From Neomegalonema perideroedes DSM 15528 (GTDB taxonomy: Bacteria; Pseudomonadota; Alphaproteobacteria; Rhodobacterales; Rhodobacteraceae): a stretch of DNA of 64,000 bases. The notes under the pieces were generated by a model. That model was not told the DNA's origin. It did not search any database and saw only the letters and a list, made by a program, of their open reading frames with translations. This document shows, one piece after another, positions 8,861-18,078 of this stretch (position 1 is the first letter of the stretch; every line of letters begins with the position of its first letter). Made by a program: the position numbers and the translations under genes. The stretch spans positions 257,495 through 321,494 of the forward strand of contig NZ_KB893653.1 of the NCBI RefSeq assembly GCF_000374145.1, read 5' to 3'.

Positions 8861-9069
8861 GTGTCTCGCCTCCGGATCATCGGTTCTGAACGGGCTGAGC
8901 GCCCCAAGGGCCTAGGGAGCCGACCGACGCCCCGCGCCCGATCTTGCGCCCCAACCTCGCGCCCCAACCTCGCGCCGGAGCATAAACATCTCCTCTGCGC
9001 GCGTCGACTCCCGCGAAAATTCGCAGGCTGACTATACGGAGGAGCCCGTGGAGAGCCGGAGAAGCCCGT

Positions 9070-10020
9070 TCAGGCCGTGGCGCGCAGCCCGGCGGCGACC
9101 GGCGGAACGGCCTCCAGCGGCAGGCTCAGCGGCAGAGCGTCGGGCAGCACGGCCCCGCGCGCGCCCTCGACGCTCTCGAAGCGCCAGAGATGCGGCGCCG
9201 CGAACAGCGCGCGCAGAAGGCGGTTGGTCATGTCGTGGCCGGCCTTCTCGCCGACGTAGCGCCCGAGGATCGGCGCGCCCGCCAGAGCCAGATCGCCCAC
9301 GGCGTCGAGCATCTTATGGCGCACGAATTCGTCGGACCAGCGCAGCCCGCCCGGATTCAGCACCCGGCCGCCGTCCACCACCACGGCGTTCTCCAGCGAG
9401 CCGCCGCGGGTCAGGCCCATTTCGCGCAGCTTCTCGATCTCGAAGAGCCGGCCGAAAGTGCGGGCCGCGGCCAGCTCCTCGACGAAGGCGTCTCCCGTGA
9501 GGTCGAGCGCGATCTCCTGACGTCCGATGGCCGGATCTGGGAATTCGATCATGAAGCGGCCCTCGAAGCGGGCGCAGGGCTCCAGCCGGGCGAGCTTGTC
9601 CTCATGCCGGACCTCGACGGGCGCGAGGATGCGGATCGCCTGCAAAGGGGCGTCGGCCTCGCTCAGGCCCGCCGCGAGGATCGCCTCGACGAAGGGGCGC
9701 GAGCCGCCGTCCATGATGGGGACCTCCGGGCCGTCGATCTCGACGAGGACGTCGTCCACGCCGCAGCCCGCGAGGGCCGCCATGAGATGCTCCACCGTGC
9801 CGACGCTTCCGCCATGGGCGTTGGTCAGCTTGGTGCAGAGCCGCGTGTCGGTCACGAGGTCGTAGCGGGCGGGGATGAAGGCGGCCTCGCCGGTCAGGTC
9901 GCGGCGATGGACGACGTATCCGGTTTCGGGCGCGGAGGGGCGGAGGGTCAGACGAGCGGGCGCGCCGCTATGCACGCCCACGCCCTGCAGATGGATAGGC
10001 CGCTTCAAGCTCCGCCGCAT
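9070..10020 (-). CDS. lpxC: UDP-3-O-acyl-N-acetylglucosamine deacetylase
   Basis: Zinc enzyme of the committed step in lipid A synthesis. I place the start at ATG 10018–10020 (MRRSLKRPIHLQGVGVHSG), giving 316 residues; the frame runs on to 10146, but that extension has no homologue I know. The catalytic Glu and first zinc His are E77/H78 in TVEHLMAAL, the other ligands are H235 and D239 in RHKMLDAVGD, and the general acid His is H262 in AGHDMTN. These positions match the classical enzyme within a few residues. It follows sspB on the same strand after 136 bases. Confidence 0.96.
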   Translation of the reverse strand: MRRSLKRPIHLQGVGVHSGAPARLTLRPSAPETGYVVHRRDLTGEAAFIPARYDLVTDTRLCTKLTNAHGGSVGTVEHLMAALAGCGVDDVLVEIDGPEVPIMDGGSRPFVEAILAAGLSEADAPLQAIRILAPVEVRHEDKLARLEPCARFEGRFMIEFPDPAIGRQEIALDLTGDAFVEELAAARTFGRLFEIEKLREMGLTRGGSLENAVVVDGGRVLNPGGLRWSDEFVRHKMLDAVGDLALAGAPILGRYVGEKAGHDMTNRLLRALFAAPHLWRFESVEGARGAVLPDALPLSLPLEAVPPVAAGLRATA

Positions 10021-10075
10021 GATCTCGATCCCTCGTCCGTGACGCCGTTTCCGGTCTTGTTCATGGAGCAGGATG

Positions 10076-10089
10076 CCTTTGACCAAAGG
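10076..10089. other. Inverted repeat CCTTTG-AC-CAAAGG upstream of lpxC
   Basis: Two 6-bp arms with a 2-bp spacer lie 56 bases before the lpxC start, in the sspB–lpxC gap. It could be an operator or a weak RNA hairpin. No regulator can be named from sequence alone. Confidence 0.35.
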
Positions 10090-10156
10090 CCAAGACAAAT
10101 CACGGATCATGTCGAAATATGACAGGATCCGCGAGGAGACGCGCAAAGGGATGGGG

Positions 10157-10633
10157 TCAGCGCTTGCGGAAGGCGTCGAGGCTGACGACCTGACCCTCGC
10201 CGGGCGCGGCGGGGCCGGGCGAAGGAGAAGGCGGCTCGGGATCCTCCTCGAAAGCGGAGTCGGGATCCTCGTCGTCGTCGGTGGCCGGGATCTCGAAGCC
10301 GAATTTCGCCGAAGGATCGACGAAGCGCGTCAGGGCCTGCAACGGCACGACGATGGTCTCGGGGACGTCGTCGAAGTTCAGGCCCACGGAGAAGCGATCT
10401 GAGGCTACGGCCAGATCCCAGAACTCGTTCTGAAGGACGATGGTGATCTCTTCGGCGTATTGCGCCTTCACGCGCGCGGACATCACCACGCCCGGATGAT
10501 CCGTCCGAAAGGAGATGTAGAAATGCGTCTCGCCCTGAAGGCCGTATTCGGCGGCCTGCGCGAGGATCCGACGCGCCACGCCTAAAAAGGCGTCGCGCAT
10601 GATCTCCCTGTAGTTCAGCGTGTCCCCGCTCAT
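10157..10633 (-). CDS. sspB: ClpXP adaptor SspB, alphaproteobacterial type
   Basis: Adaptor that tethers ssrA-tagged and other substrates to the ClpXP protease. The start ATG 10631–10633 has GGAGG five bases upstream and gives 158 residues. The folded domain covers roughly residues 1–120, with THFYISFRTDHPGV and VGLNFDDVPETIVVPLQAL typical of the alpha group (DUF1321/SspB). An acidic, Pro-rich flexible linker follows. The last ten residues, VVSLDAFRKR, form the conserved tail that docks on ClpX. The frame is open further upstream, but that part lacks homology. Confidence 0.92.
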   Translation of the reverse strand: MSGDTLNYREIMRDAFLGVARRILAQAAEYGLQGETHFYISFRTDHPGVVMSARVKAQYAEEITIVLQNEFWDLAVASDRFSVGLNFDDVPETIVVPLQALTRFVDPSAKFGFEIPATDDDEDPDSAFEEDPEPPSPSPGPAAPGEGQVVSLDAFRKR

Positions 10634-10741
10634 GACTCCTCCGGGAGCTTCGTTCTGCGCTCCTGATCTTTCACCGATGAGCGGACGACGCAAACGAAAA
10701 CGCGCTCGGCGGCGCTTCCCGGGGATTCTGTCGCATTTGCG

Positions 10742-10777
10742 CCGCGCCCGACCGTGGTCTGAGGAGGTCGGGCGCGG
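10742..10777. other. Strong hairpin in the gap below the 10787–11368 gene
   Basis: An 11-bp perfect stem (10742–10752 with 10767–10777) encloses a 14-nt loop. No T-run follows on either strand, so it may stabilise the mRNA 3' end or act in factor-dependent termination. Confidence 0.5.
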
Positions 10778-10786
10778 GGTTCGGGC

Positions 10787-11368
10787 TTAGAAATTCGCGA
10801 TGGCGTCGAAGTCGATCTTCTCGGCGTAGGCGCGTTTCTCCTCAAGGGAGGCGGAGCCGCCGACGGTCACGAGGGCGCGGTTGGCCACGACGATCTGAAA
10901 TTCGCCCTCGCTGGTCTCCAGACCGCGATGACGTCCGAAGCGGGCGCTTTTGCCCATGGAGGCGGTCATCTGCGGGCTGCTCATGATGGCCGCGAACTGC
11001 GTCACCATGGGCGAATCCAGGATCAGGGCGACCTCGACGTTGTCGCGGGATCCGGTCTTGACGTATTCGCGCGAGACGGTGGTTCCGCCGCCGAACATCG
11101 CGGCGGCCACGCCCATGCCGGAGGCCTCGGCGTCTTCGGCGGTCCAGCCGTCGAAGGCGGCGGGCAGAACCTCGGCGAGGGTGGCGGCGCGCTGCTCGGA
11201 GATCAGCTGGGAAGCCGTGTCGAGGGAGAATTTCGTCTCGACCAGATCGCCCGCCTCATAGGCTTCGAGCGCGGCCTGAATGGCGTCCTTCACGTCGTCG
11301 GCGAAGGCGGCGGGCGGGGCGGCGAGCAGAACGGCGGCGATCACAGCGGCGGCGGGTTTCAAACGCAT
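10787..11368 (-). CDS. Periplasmic protein of unknown function
   Basis: A 193-residue protein from ATG 11366–11368, with CAGGAG about 10–12 bases upstream. A signal peptide (MRLKPAAAVIAAVLLAAPPA, cleavage after AFA) leads to a mature protein with a helical Ala/Glu-rich start, the segment EVLPAAFDGWTAEDAEA and a beta-rich C-terminal half (QIVVANRALVTVGGSAS). I recall similar proteins as uncharacterised periplasmic proteins of proteobacteria but cannot name a domain. The gene lies downstream of purD on the same strand, separated by two hairpins, so it is probably a separate transcription unit. Confidence 0.7.
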   Translation of the reverse strand: MRLKPAAAVIAAVLLAAPPAAFADDVKDAIQAALEAYEAGDLVETKFSLDTASQLISEQRAATLAEVLPAAFDGWTAEDAEASGMGVAAAMFGGGTTVSREYVKTGSRDNVEVALILDSPMVTQFAAIMSSPQMTASMGKSARFGRHRGLETSEGEFQIVVANRALVTVGGSASLEEKRAYAEKIDFDAIANF

Positions 11369-11396
11369 GGACCTCAGACTCCTGAAACGTGAAGAG

Positions 11397-11423
11397 GCGC
11401 TTCGCCCTCGAAGGGCGAGGCGC
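11397..11423. other. Hairpin in the purD–periplasmic gene gap
   Basis: Arms GCGCTTCGCCCT and AGGGCGAGGCGC with a 3-nt loop pair over 12 positions with one mismatch or wobble. It lies just upstream of the 10787–11368 gene and may fold in its leader. Confidence 0.45.
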
Positions 11424-11562
11424 CGGATCAGGCCGGAGCTTAGCACAAGATGCCCGTCAGGGGAAATCCCGCCCGAAAATCTCCTTTAACGTGCGTTAAC
11501 CCTGTGGTCTCGCCCCGCGCAGCGGCGCGGGCGCCCCAGCCTTTGCTGGGTCGCGCGCTTGG

Positions 11563-11589
11563 TCCGAAAAGTCTTTCAAACTTTTCGGA
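11563..11589 (-). terminator. Hairpin downstream of purD
   Basis: Arms TCCGAAAAGT (11563–11572) and ACTTTTCGGA (11580–11589) form a 10-bp perfect stem 8 bases below the purD stop, with further GC pairing outside. There is no T-tract, so intrinsic termination is likely but not certain. A smaller CCCAGC/GCTGGG hairpin lies at 11535–11550. Confidence 0.55.
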
Positions 11590-11596
11590 TCGCGCT

Positions 11597-12862
11597 TCAG
11601 GCGCCCCGGGCCACGGCGCGGGCGCCGATGTCGCGGCGATGGAAGCCCTCGGGCCAGTCGATGAGGTCCACGGCGGCGTAGGCGCGCTTTTGCGCTTCGG
11701 CGGCGGTCGCGCCCGAGGCGACGACGCTCAGCACGCGCCCGCCCTCGGCGATCAGGCGCGCCTCCTCGCGTTTGGCGCCGGCGAGGAAGACCAGAGCCCC
11801 CGAAGCCTCCGCCCGCCCGACGCCCCGGATCTCGCTGCTGCGGACGTAGTCGCCGGGATAGCCCTTGGCCGCCATGACCACCGCAAGGCAGGTCTCAGGG
11901 CTCCAGGACAGCGAGATCTCGCTCAGCCGCCCCTCGGCGACCGCCAGAAGCGCGGGCAGCAGATCCGACTCGAGGCGCGGCATGAGCGCCTGACATTCCG
12001 GATCGCCGAAACGGGCGTTGATCTCGATGAGGCTCGGCTCGCCCGCTTCGATCATCAGCCCCGCGAAGATCACTCCGCGATAGGGCGTCCCGCGCCGCGC
12101 CATCTCGCGGGCGATGGGGCGGATGATGCGCGCCATGGCGCGCTCCGTGACGGCCTCGTCCAGCACGGGGGCGGGCGAATAGGCGCCCATGCCGCCGGTG
12201 TTGGGGCCTTGGTCGCCGTCATAGGCGCGCTTATGGTCCTGAGCCCCCGCGAGGGGAACGGCCGTCTCGCCGTCCACGAGGGCGAAGAGGCTGGCCTCCT
12301 CGCCGGTCAGCACCTGCTCGACCACCACCTCGGGCTTGCCGAAGCCGCCGCCGAAGATATGCCGGAGGGCCTCTTCCGCCTCGTCGAGCGTGGCGGCCAC
12401 GGTCACGCCTTTGCCCGCGGCCAGCCCGTCGGCTTTGACGACGATGGGCGCGCCTTCCGCCCTCACGTAATCCAGAGCGGGATCCAGAGCCTCGAAGCGC
12501 CGCCAGCGGGCGGTCGGGGCGCCGCAGGCGTCGCAGACCTCTTTGGTGAAGCTCTTGGAGATCTCCAGTTGGGCCGCCGCGCGGCTCGGGCCGAAGACGC
12601 GGAAGCCCGCCGCCGTCAGGCGATCCGAAACCCCCGCCTCCAGGGGCGCCTCGGGGCCGATCACGATCAGGTCGAGCTTCTCGGCGCGGGCGAAGGCCTC
12701 GACCGCCTTCGGGTCCAGCGGATTCACCGCGGCGGAGGCGACGCCCTCCGGCAGAGAGGCGCCGTTCGCGCTGCGCCAAAGCTTCGTGAGCAGGGGGCTT
12801 TGCGCCAATTTCCAGCAAAGAGCGTTTTCGCGGCCTCCGCCGCCCAGCATCAGAACCCGCAT
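11597..12862 (-). CDS. purD: Phosphoribosylamine–glycine ligase
   Basis: ATP-grasp enzyme joining glycine to 5-phosphoribosylamine in purine synthesis. The 421-residue product starts MRVLMLGGGGRENALCWKLAQ, the standard N-terminal nucleotide-like fold. VVKADGLAAGKGV near residue 145 is the ATP-grasp lysine loop, QDHKRAYDGDQGPNTGGMGAYSP is the strictly conserved mid-domain signature (quoted in part), and EINARFGDPE near 285 carries the Mg ligands. Length is normal. Other pur genes (purQ, purS, purC) are 15 kb away, so purine genes are scattered here. Confidence 0.97.
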   Translation of the reverse strand: MRVLMLGGGGRENALCWKLAQSPLLTKLWRSANGASLPEGVASAAVNPLDPKAVEAFARAEKLDLIVIGPEAPLEAGVSDRLTAAGFRVFGPSRAAAQLEISKSFTKEVCDACGAPTARWRRFEALDPALDYVRAEGAPIVVKADGLAAGKGVTVAATLDEAEEALRHIFGGGFGKPEVVVEQVLTGEEASLFALVDGETAVPLAGAQDHKRAYDGDQGPNTGGMGAYSPAPVLDEAVTERAMARIIRPIAREMARRGTPYRGVIFAGLMIEAGEPSLIEINARFGDPECQALMPRLESDLLPALLAVAEGRLSEISLSWSPETCLAVVMAAKGYPGDYVRSSEIRGVGRAEASGALVFLAGAKREEARLIAEGGRVLSVVASGATAAEAQKRAYAAVDLIDWPEGFHRRDIGARAVARGA

Positions 12863-12962
12863 GTCTCGCCCTTTCTCTCGCTCTACGCCGTCGGGAGGGG
12901 CTTAAAGCCTTCCGGCTTCGCGCGCCAGAGCGGGAGGCGGGATGCGCTTCAAGACCGCAGGT

Positions 12963-14590
<1,628 letters not shown>

Positions 14591-14733
14591 CTAACATGGC
14601 GCCGCCCGCCGATCCCACCGCCCCCTCCATACGATGCGGGAGGACGCGGCGAAAGGGCGAAGGGCGTTTTTCAGGATGGGGAAGGCTCCGGGGAGGGAGG
14701 ACCCTCGATCAGGCGTGGAGGCGCGAGCGGCTT

Positions 14734-15954
14734 ATGAGCCTCGCCATGGATCTGGCTGAAGTCTGGGATGAGGCGGAGGCGCGGCGCGGCCGCCGCTGGG
14801 CCTATCCCGAGCTTGACGCGCCCGCGACCGCTCTGGTCGTGGTGGGCCTGACGCGCGGACTTCTCCAGCAGGCGCCGCATGCGCAGGGCGCGCTGGCGCG
14901 GCTCGGGGCCCTCGCGGAGACGCTGCGGCTGGTGGGCGGCAGGACGCTCTGGGCGCGGCCCGACGATTCCCCGGTTCCGCCCGGCCTCGCTCTGACTCTG
15001 GGCGCGGCGCGCGCGACGGCGGAGCAAGACGAATTCGCCCCCGAGGCGCCTCGGCGCGCGGGGGATCTGGCGGTGCGGGCCCGTCCGCCGAGCCTCTTTT
15101 ATCCTGGCGCGAGCCTCGCGCCCCATCTGCTGCGCGACGCGGGGATCTCCACGCTGATCTTCGCGGGAGGGCTCACGCATCTGGAGGTGGAATCCTCGCT
15201 GCGGGACGCCGTCTGCGCCGGATTTCAATGCGTCGTGGCGGCGGATTGCTGCCTCGACCGCGCGCCGGAGGCCCATTTGGCCTCGCTGCGGGCGATGCAC
15301 CGCGGCTTCGCCGACGTGCGGCCTGCTCAGGATCTGGCGACGCTTTTGCGGCGCAACTTCGGCATGAGCCTGCATGACGTGGAGGACGTCAACGAAGCGG
15401 CGGCCTCCGTGGTGGCGGCTTCGGCGGCGGCCTTGCCCTTCGCGCCCCAGCTCGGGCGGCCGGCGGAGAAGTCCGAGGCCCCCGCGCTCAAAGGCCCGGA
15501 GATCAAAGCGGCGGAGAAACTCGGCGCGCGGATCGCCGCCGCTTGGGCGGGAGAGACGCCCGCCGCGCCGCCCGCCGCCGCGCCTGCGGAGCGTCCGGCC
15601 CGCCCGCAGCCCGCTTTGGCCCCGATGGCCGCGCGGGCGGCGGGAGCCGCCGCCGCCGCGGTTCGGACCGCTCCGCCGCCTGAAGAGCCGCAGGAGGAGT
15701 CCGACGAGGAGCCTTCGATGGAGGCCATTCTCGCGGCGATTCTGGAATCCCGCGAATTCCAGAGGGCGAGCGAGGTTCTGGCCGCGGATCGGACGGAGGA
15801 TTCGGAAGAAGCGCCCGCCGAATCCCGGGAGGCCCCCCGGGAGGCGCGCCGCGCTTTCGGGCCTCAGGCCGGCGCCATGGACGAAGCCGCCGCAGCTCCC
15901 TATATTCCTCTGGAGAATCTCCTCGCATCGGAACCGGATCCGTCCAAGCCATGA
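14734..15954 (+). CDS. Isochorismatase-fold pseudoenzyme with disordered tail, coupled to sufT
   Basis: With start ATG 14734 the product has 406 residues. Residues about 25–205 match the isochorismatase-like hydrolase fold: TALVVVGLTRGLL aligns with the first strand, and TLIFAGGLTHLEVESSLRDA with the strand/loop that normally carries TNVCVEST. The usual Asp-Lys-Cys triad is absent: Asp is G38, Lys falls on Arg in AVRARPP, and Cys is E151. Residues 220–406 are a low-complexity Ala/Pro/Glu tail with a helix near EEPSMEAILAAILESREFQRA. Catalysis of the usual kind is therefore unlikely; a binding or scaffold role is inferred. The stop overlaps the sufT start (ATGA, 15951–15954). The start is uncertain: the frame extends up to 14596, and the GGAG at 14717 is rather far. 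Confidence 0.75.
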   Translation: MSLAMDLAEVWDEAEARRGRRWAYPELDAPATALVVVGLTRGLLQQAPHAQGALARLGALAETLRLVGGRTLWARPDDSPVPPGLALTLGAARATAEQDEFAPEAPRRAGDLAVRARPPSLFYPGASLAPHLLRDAGISTLIFAGGLTHLEVESSLRDAVCAGFQCVVAADCCLDRAPEAHLASLRAMHRGFADVRPAQDLATLLRRNFGMSLHDVEDVNEAAASVVAASAAALPFAPQLGRPAEKSEAPALKGPEIKAAEKLGARIAAAWAGETPAAPPAAAPAERPARPQPALAPMAARAAGAAAAAVRTAPPPEEPQEESDEEPSMEAILAAILESREFQRASEVLAADRTEDSEEAPAESREAPREARRAFGPQAGAMDEAAAAPYIPLENLLASEPDPSKP

Positions 15955-16391
15955 CCGAGTCCATAGACCGCTCCGAAACCGCCGCCCGCTCCGAGGAGGA
16001 GGCGCGCGAAGCTTCTCAGAAGGACGCCGCGGCGATCTCGGAGGAGATCCCCGAGGGCGTGCCGCTGATCTCGCCCTCCAGCGTCGAGCATCCGCTCTTC
16101 CCGGAGATCGAGGCGGCTCTGCGCACCATCTACGATCCCGAGATTCCGGTGAACATCTATGATCTCGGACTGGTCTACTCCATCCGCGTCGACGCGGAGG
16201 GCGTGGTTCGGATCGAGATGACGCTCACGGCGCCGGGCTGTCCGGTGGCCGGAGAAATGCCCGGCTGGGTGGTCGACGCCGTCGAGCCCCTGCCGGGGGT
16301 CAAGCAGGCCGAGGTCGAATTGGTCTGGGATCCGCCATGGACCATGGACCGCCTCACCGACGAGGCGAAGCTTGAATTGGGCTATTTGTAA
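15951..16391 (+). CDS. sufT: Fe-S cluster assembly protein SufT (MIP18/DUF59 family)
   Basis: A 146-residue protein whose C-terminal 100 residues are the MIP18/DUF59 domain, which helps mature Fe-S proteins. The hallmarks are TIYDPEIPVNIYDLGLVYSI near 65–85 and LTAPGCPVAGEMPGWV near 105, with the conserved Cys. The first 45 residues are charged and Ala/Glu-rich, as in many alphaproteobacterial SufT proteins. The ATG overlaps the TGA of the upstream pseudo-hydrolase, and sufA follows after 11 bases, forming a three-gene unit. The sufBCDS core is not present in the window. Confidence 0.92.
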   Translation: MTESIDRSETAARSEEEAREASQKDAAAISEEIPEGVPLISPSSVEHPLFPEIEAALRTIYDPEIPVNIYDLGLVYSIRVDAEGVVRIEMTLTAPGCPVAGEMPGWVVDAVEPLPGVKQAEVELVWDPPWTMDRLTDEAKLELGYL

Positions 16392-16402
16392 GGAGGCGCG
16401 CC

Positions 16403-16795
16403 ATGAGCTTCATGATTCCCGGAAAAGCCTTCCTCACCCTGACGCCCCGCGCCATGAAGCGCATCCGCGCCATGGCCGAGGAGAAAGGCGTCTACGCTTT
16501 GCGCCTCGGCGTGAAGAAGGGCGGCTGCGCGGGCATGGAATACGTCATGGAGGAGGCTTCCGAGCGCAAGCCCGGCGAAGAGCTGATCGAGCAGGAGGGC
16601 GCCCGGGTGCTGGTTTCGCCCATGGCGGCCATGTTCCTGCTCGGCTGCGAGGTGGATTATGAGACGGGCCTTCTGGAGTCCGGCTTCAAATTCCGCAATC
16701 CCAACGTGGTGGACAGCTGCGGCTGCGGCGAATCGGTGAAATTCGCCGGACAACCCGAGCCCGCCGACGGCGATATTCAGGATTGCGGCCGTTGA
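16403..16795 (+). CDS. sufA: Iron-sulfur carrier protein, HesB/IscA (SufA) family
   Basis: A 130-residue A-type carrier that receives and delivers Fe-S clusters. The fold starts with LTPRAMKRIRAMAEEKG, and the three ligand cysteines are in GVKKGGCAGMEY (about residue 41) and DSCGCGESV (about residues 105–107). The C-terminus extends a little beyond the usual end with an acidic stretch and a final Cys (QDCGR). A GGAGG ribosome site lies before ATG 16403. Whether it is SufA or ErpA/IscA-like cannot be settled by sequence alone; the sufT neighbour favours SufA. Confidence 0.92.
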   Translation: MSFMIPGKAFLTLTPRAMKRIRAMAEEKGVYALRLGVKKGGCAGMEYVMEEASERKPGEELIEQEGARVLVSPMAAMFLLGCEVDYETGLLESGFKFRNPNVVDSCGCGESVKFAGQPEPADGDIQDCGR

Positions 16796-16822
16796 AGGCC
16801 CGCCCTTTCTGAAGAGCCCCGG

Positions 16823-16851
16823 ACGCCGCCCCGCAAGAGGCGGCGTTTTTA
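16823..16851 (+). terminator. Rho-independent terminator after sufA
   Basis: An 8-bp perfect stem ACGCCGCC/GGCGGCGT (16823–16830, 16839–16846) has an 8-nt loop and is followed directly by TTTTATTT. It closes the pseudo-hydrolase–sufT–sufA unit. Confidence 0.9.
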
Positions 16852-16909
16852 TTTCGCCGTCAAGATTCTGAAAAACATAAGGATTTTTCTGAAAACGCCT
16901 CCGTCGCCC

Positions 16910-16938
16910 TTGAAAGGCGGGCCTATCCTTCCGATTTA
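16910..16938 (+). promoter_or_regulatory. Candidate promoter of the 25-residue membrane peptide
   Basis: TTGAAA (16910–16915), a 17-base spacer and GATTTA (16933–16938) lie about 65 bases before the small gene and after the sufA terminator. The -10 element is weak, so this is tentative. Confidence 0.35.
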
Positions 16939-17004
16939 CGCCAAACGAAGGTCGGCGAAGCTCCGTCGGCGCGACGAGACAAGTTCAGCAGGGAGGATTT
17001 CACC

Positions 17005-17082
17005 ATGAAAGGCGCAGCGCTTTGGCTTTTGGGAGTTCCGATCCCCATCATCATCCTGCTCTACGTCTTCTTCTTCAACTAA
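17005..17082 (+). CDS. 25-residue single-span membrane peptide
   Basis: A short gene of 25 codons plus TAA. GGGAGG lies eight bases before the ATG. The product starts with MKGAALWLLGVPIPIIILLY and ends in three Phe and an Asn. Nearly the whole chain is one hydrophobic span with a Pro-Ile-Pro kink. I recall very similar WLLGVPIP peptides in other proteobacteria as uncharacterised small membrane proteins, but cannot name a function. It has its own upstream region and terminators on both sides, so it is an independent monocistronic gene, which supports it being real. Confidence 0.75.
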   Translation: MKGAALWLLGVPIPIIILLYVFFFN

Positions 17083-17094
17083 GAGCAGGCGAGG

Positions 17095-17131
17095 GGCCGC
17101 GCGGGCGGGAAGTCCGGCGGCCTTTTCGTTT
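17095..17131 (+). terminator. Terminator of the small membrane peptide gene
   Basis: Stem GGCCGC/GCGGCC (17095–17100, 17117–17122) is followed by TTTTCGTTT. It lies between the small gene and the convergent kdsA stop. Confidence 0.75.
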
Positions 17132-17986
17132 TTAGGCCTCAGGCGGCTGAGGATGGGCCTTGGCCACGGCGTCCAGAGCCTGAAGCCGCTCCAGCAGCGC
17201 TTCGATCTTGTCGAGCCGCACCATATTCGGGCCGTCCGAGGGGGCCTTGTCGGGGTCTTGATGGGTCTCGATGAAGAGCCCCGCCACCACCCCCGTCGCC
17301 AGAGCCGCCCGCGCCAGAGTCTCGACGAAGCGCCGCTCGCCGCCGCTGGAGCCGCCTTGTCCGCCGGGCTGCTGCACGGAATGGGTGGCGTCGAAGATCA
17401 CCGGCGCGCCGATCCCGGCCAGAATCGGCAGAGCCCGCATGTCGGAGACCAGCGTGTTATAGCCGAAGGAGACGCCGCGCTCGGTGGCCAGCACGTTGGG
17501 ATTGCCCGATTCCGCGATCTTGGCCACCACGTTGCGCATGTCCCAGGGCGCGAGGAACTGGCCCTTCTTGACGTTGACCACCTTGCCCGTGCGGGCGGCG
17601 GCGATCAGAAGATCCGTCTGACGGCAGAGGAAGGCCGGAATCTGGAGCACGTCCACATGAGGCGCGACCTCGGCGCATTGCGCTTCGGCATGGACGTCGG
17701 TCAGCACCGGCAGGCCGAGGCTCGCGCGGATCTCGTCGAAAATCGGGAGGGCCGCCTCCAGCCCCACGCCGCGCCTGCCGCTGAGAGAGGTGCGGTTGGC
17801 CTTGTCGAAGCTCGATTTATAGACCAGCCCGATTCCCAGCCTGCCGCAGATCTCCTTGAGCGCGCCCGCCATGTCGAGGGCGTGCTGACGGGATTCGAGC
17901 TGGCAAGGCCCGGCGATGAGCGCGAAAGGCGCGGCGGCGTCGAAGAGGACGCCGCCCGCCGCGACGCGTGAGGAGAGAGGGCTCAT
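17132..17986 (-). CDS. kdsA: 3-deoxy-8-phosphooctulonate (KDO-8-P) synthase
   Basis: Condenses phosphoenolpyruvate with arabinose 5-phosphate to make KDO-8-phosphate for lipopolysaccharide. The 284-residue protein shows [12 protein letters not shown] near the start, [12 protein letters not shown] near 55–67, [11 protein letters not shown] near 95, [15 protein letters not shown] near 137, and [11 protein letters not shown] near 200. These are the conserved substrate-binding segments of the class. The gene is the last of a minus-strand series: methyltransferase-like gene, telomere resolvase, kdsA. The 92-base gap to the resolvase could carry its own promoter. Confidence 0.96.
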   Translation of the reverse strand: MSPLSSRVAAGGVLFDAAAPFALIAGPCQLESRQHALDMAGALKEICGRLGIGLVYKSSFDKANRTSLSGRRGVGLEAALPIFDEIRASLGLPVLTDVHAEAQCAEVAPHVDVLQIPAFLCRQTDLLIAAARTGKVVNVKKGQFLAPWDMRNVVAKIAESGNPNVLATERGVSFGYNTLVSDMRALPILAGIGAPVIFDATHSVQQPGGQGGSSGGERRFVETLARAALATGVVAGLFIETHQDPDKAPSDGPNMVRLDKIEALLERLQALDAVAKAHPQPPEA

Positions 17987-18078
17987 AGGGGACTCCCGGG
18001 ACGACAGGGGGCTTCGGATGGACTGGCATGAAGCACGGCCGCGCCGCCTGCGTCCAGAGCCCCGAAGCCGTCGTCTGG

